A stretch of DNA of 6,287 nucleotides, from the NCBI GenBank assembly GCA_030064695.1, contig JASHYV010000086.1, positions 1-6,287 of the forward strand. The letters are read 5' to 3'. The notes under the pieces are model-generated. The model was not told where the DNA came from. It saw only the letters and a list, made by a program, of their open reading frames with translations, and searched no databases. A program made the translations under genes and the position numbers. Numbering within the stretch: position 1 is the first letter of the stretch; each line of letters begins with the position of its first letter. This stretch comes from Thermoplasmata archaeon (GTDB taxonomy: Archaea; Thermoplasmatota; Thermoplasmata; UBA184). Of the stretch, positions 5,147 to 6,287 are shown piece after piece.

Positions 5147-6287
5147 TCGCCCACGCCGTCTTCGAACGACGGTTGCGACGGTTGCCCCGATCAAGCCGGC
5201 GGCAATGACCGCCCATGCCCACCAGGGTAGGCCCAGAATCAGGCCGCTCTCCGACATGACAAACGAGACCGTGATCGGCGGTGGCTCGTTCCCCCGTACG
5301 TCGAGGGATCCAGAAATCGAGAGGTAACCGGGCGCGGACGCCGTGTAGGCGAAGGTCCCGTTCGGCAGGTCGAACGTGAGGAGGGACGGCCCATAGGTGG
5401 AGGAGTCGTGAGTCTCGAGAAATGGACCGGCCCGGCTCCCGTTCGATAGCTCGACGTAGCCGTCCAGCGTGACGGACCAACCCGCCTGACTCGACAGTCC
5501 AGTGGCCCAGAACGAGGCCGTGTACGCGGAGACGAACGTCACGGCGACGGTCACGTTTGCGCCGTCGATCCTGAACTGACCGAACGGCAGTATCGGGCTG
5601 ACTCCGGATTCGTCGGCCCAAATCAGATAATCGTACGTCCCGTTGTCGAGCTCCGTGATGGGCAGGGACTCGGCCGTGGACGAAGTCCATATGGAGGGCG
5701 AGCATTCCGCGCAAGAGACCTGGCCCACGCTCCACGTCGCACCGGGAGTCAGGCCGGTTTCGGTGAAGGTAGCCTCGTACGTCGGAGGCACCGTCCCCAC
5801 CGTGATCGTCTCGATGATGGAGTTATTTAGAGTCGAAATCACGTCGACCTCATCCGGATACGTCGGCACGAACAGCTCGCTCAGGCCCGGGTCGTAACCG
5901 GCGCCGTTGGTTCCGCCCGGTTCCGGAATCGAGGCCACGATTCGGTCGGTCTGGTCGGAAATGACGCTGACGTTCCGGCCCGTGCTTTCGTTGGGACCCC
6001 CGACCACGCTCTCCAAGTATACGTCGTCCTGAGCGGGGTCATACGTCAGGCCCTCGGGATCGGGGCCGGTGCGGACGCTCCCCACGAGCGAGTTGCTGAC
6101 GCCCGAGATGACGCTGACCGAGGTACCTCCGAAGTTCGACACGAACACCTCGTCCTTCCCCGAATCGAATGCCATGCCATCCGGGAAGAAGCCGGGGGTG
6201 CCCACGGCCACCGCTGCCACCACCGTGTTCGTCGAGTCCGAAATGACGTCGACGCTCGTCCCTCCCGAGTCCAAGACGAACACCTCG
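5099..6287 (-). CDS. Membrane-anchored YVTN beta-propeller surface protein, N-terminus cut by window edge
   Basis: Envelope protein, probably exposed outside the cell; binding partner unknown. The frame is open to the right edge (GAG GTG TTC, so the GTG at 6283 is an internal Val of EVFVLDSGG), leaving 395 residues visible. Numbering from that Val: three to four propeller blades of about 42 residues, each with a D/E-V-F/Y-V strand and a VSVIS-like strand (1-165); an Ig-like module opening FTETGLTPGATW (169-251) that contains CAEC at 191-194; a second module with WATGLSSQAGW (254-343); one TM helix (about 349-373); and a basic RRRRGR stop-transfer tail. Seven Asn-X-Ser/Thr sequons (Asn98, 104, 153, 214, 243, 281, 308) suggest N-glycosylation. 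The architecture is typical of Thermoplasmatota surface proteins. Third-position bases look more relaxed than in the genes to the left. The missing part should hold a signal peptide and more blades. Confidence 0.9.
   Translation of the reverse strand, partial: EVFVLDSGGTSVDVISDSTNTVVAAVAVGTPGFFPDGMAFDSGKDEVFVSNFGGTSVSVISGVSNSLVGSVRTGPDPEGLTYDPAQDDVYLESVVGGPNESTGRNVSVISDQTDRIVASIPEPGGTNGAGYDPGLSELFVPTYPDEVDVISTLNNSIIETITVGTVPPTYEATFTETGLTPGATWSVGQVSCAECSPSIWTSSTAESLPITELDNGTYDYLIWADESGVSPILPFGQFRIDGANVTVAVTFVSAYTASFWATGLSSQAGWSVTLDGYVELSNGSRAGPFLETHDSSTYGPSLLTFDLPNGTFAYTASAPGYLSISGSLDVRGNEPPPITVSFVMSESGLILGLPWWAWAVIAAGLIGATVATVVRRRRGRPSDRASADPPSQRPG

Noticed and set aside
6281..6283. GTG at 6283 as the start of the propeller gene
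   Set aside because: The frame is open to the edge and this Val lies inside a propeller strand (EVFVLDSGG), with no signal peptide following. The true start is outside the window.
1..6287. CRISPR array, insertion sequence, phage or defence genes
   Set aside because: No regularly spaced repeats, transposase or integrase motifs, or nuclease, methylase or toxin-like frames were seen.

Overview
The window is strongly GC-rich and reads best as chromosomal DNA of an archaeon, most likely a GC-rich member of the Thermoplasmatota. Three things point that way. First, the right-hand gene encodes a YVTN-type beta-propeller followed by Ig-like modules opening with the signature FTETGLTPGATW, plus a C-terminal membrane anchor; this surface-protein layout is very common in that phylum. 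Second, two genes have an AT-rich TATA-like box centred 25 nt upstream of their start codons (3632 on minus, 4288 on plus), as expected for archaeal, leaderless transcription. Third, no bacterial -35/-10 promoter is apparent. The taxonomic call is an inference; no rRNA or other marker gene is present.

Layout, left to right. 1-1771 (minus): a 14-TM DHA2-type major facilitator exporter, running off the left edge. 1793-2617 (minus, possibly from 2674): a dienelactone hydrolase family enzyme with an intact Cys/Asp/His triad. 2688-3632 (minus): a 10-TM EamA/DMT transporter. These three lie head to tail with short gaps and probably form a unit transcribed from about 3632 leftwards: transporter, hydrolase, exporter. 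3693-4151 (minus): a small single-pass membrane protein with a Cys-rich extracytoplasmic domain. 4288-4887 (plus): a divergently transcribed two-TM membrane protein of unknown function. 4888-5098: a non-coding gap between convergent genes, with hairpins. 5099-6287 (minus): a membrane-anchored, sequon-rich beta-propeller surface protein running off the right edge.

The left block suggests uptake or efflux of small organic molecules together with hydrolysis of a lactone-like compound; the substrate cannot be read from sequence. The right block concerns the cell envelope. No tRNA, rRNA, CRISPR array, insertion sequence or phage gene was seen. Because the DNA is so GC-rich, long open frames occur on the strand opposite nearly every gene; these are shadows. 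I found no convincing new multi-gene system. The least explained items are the divergent pair of membrane proteins at 3693-4887 and the CxxC-bearing module of the propeller protein.
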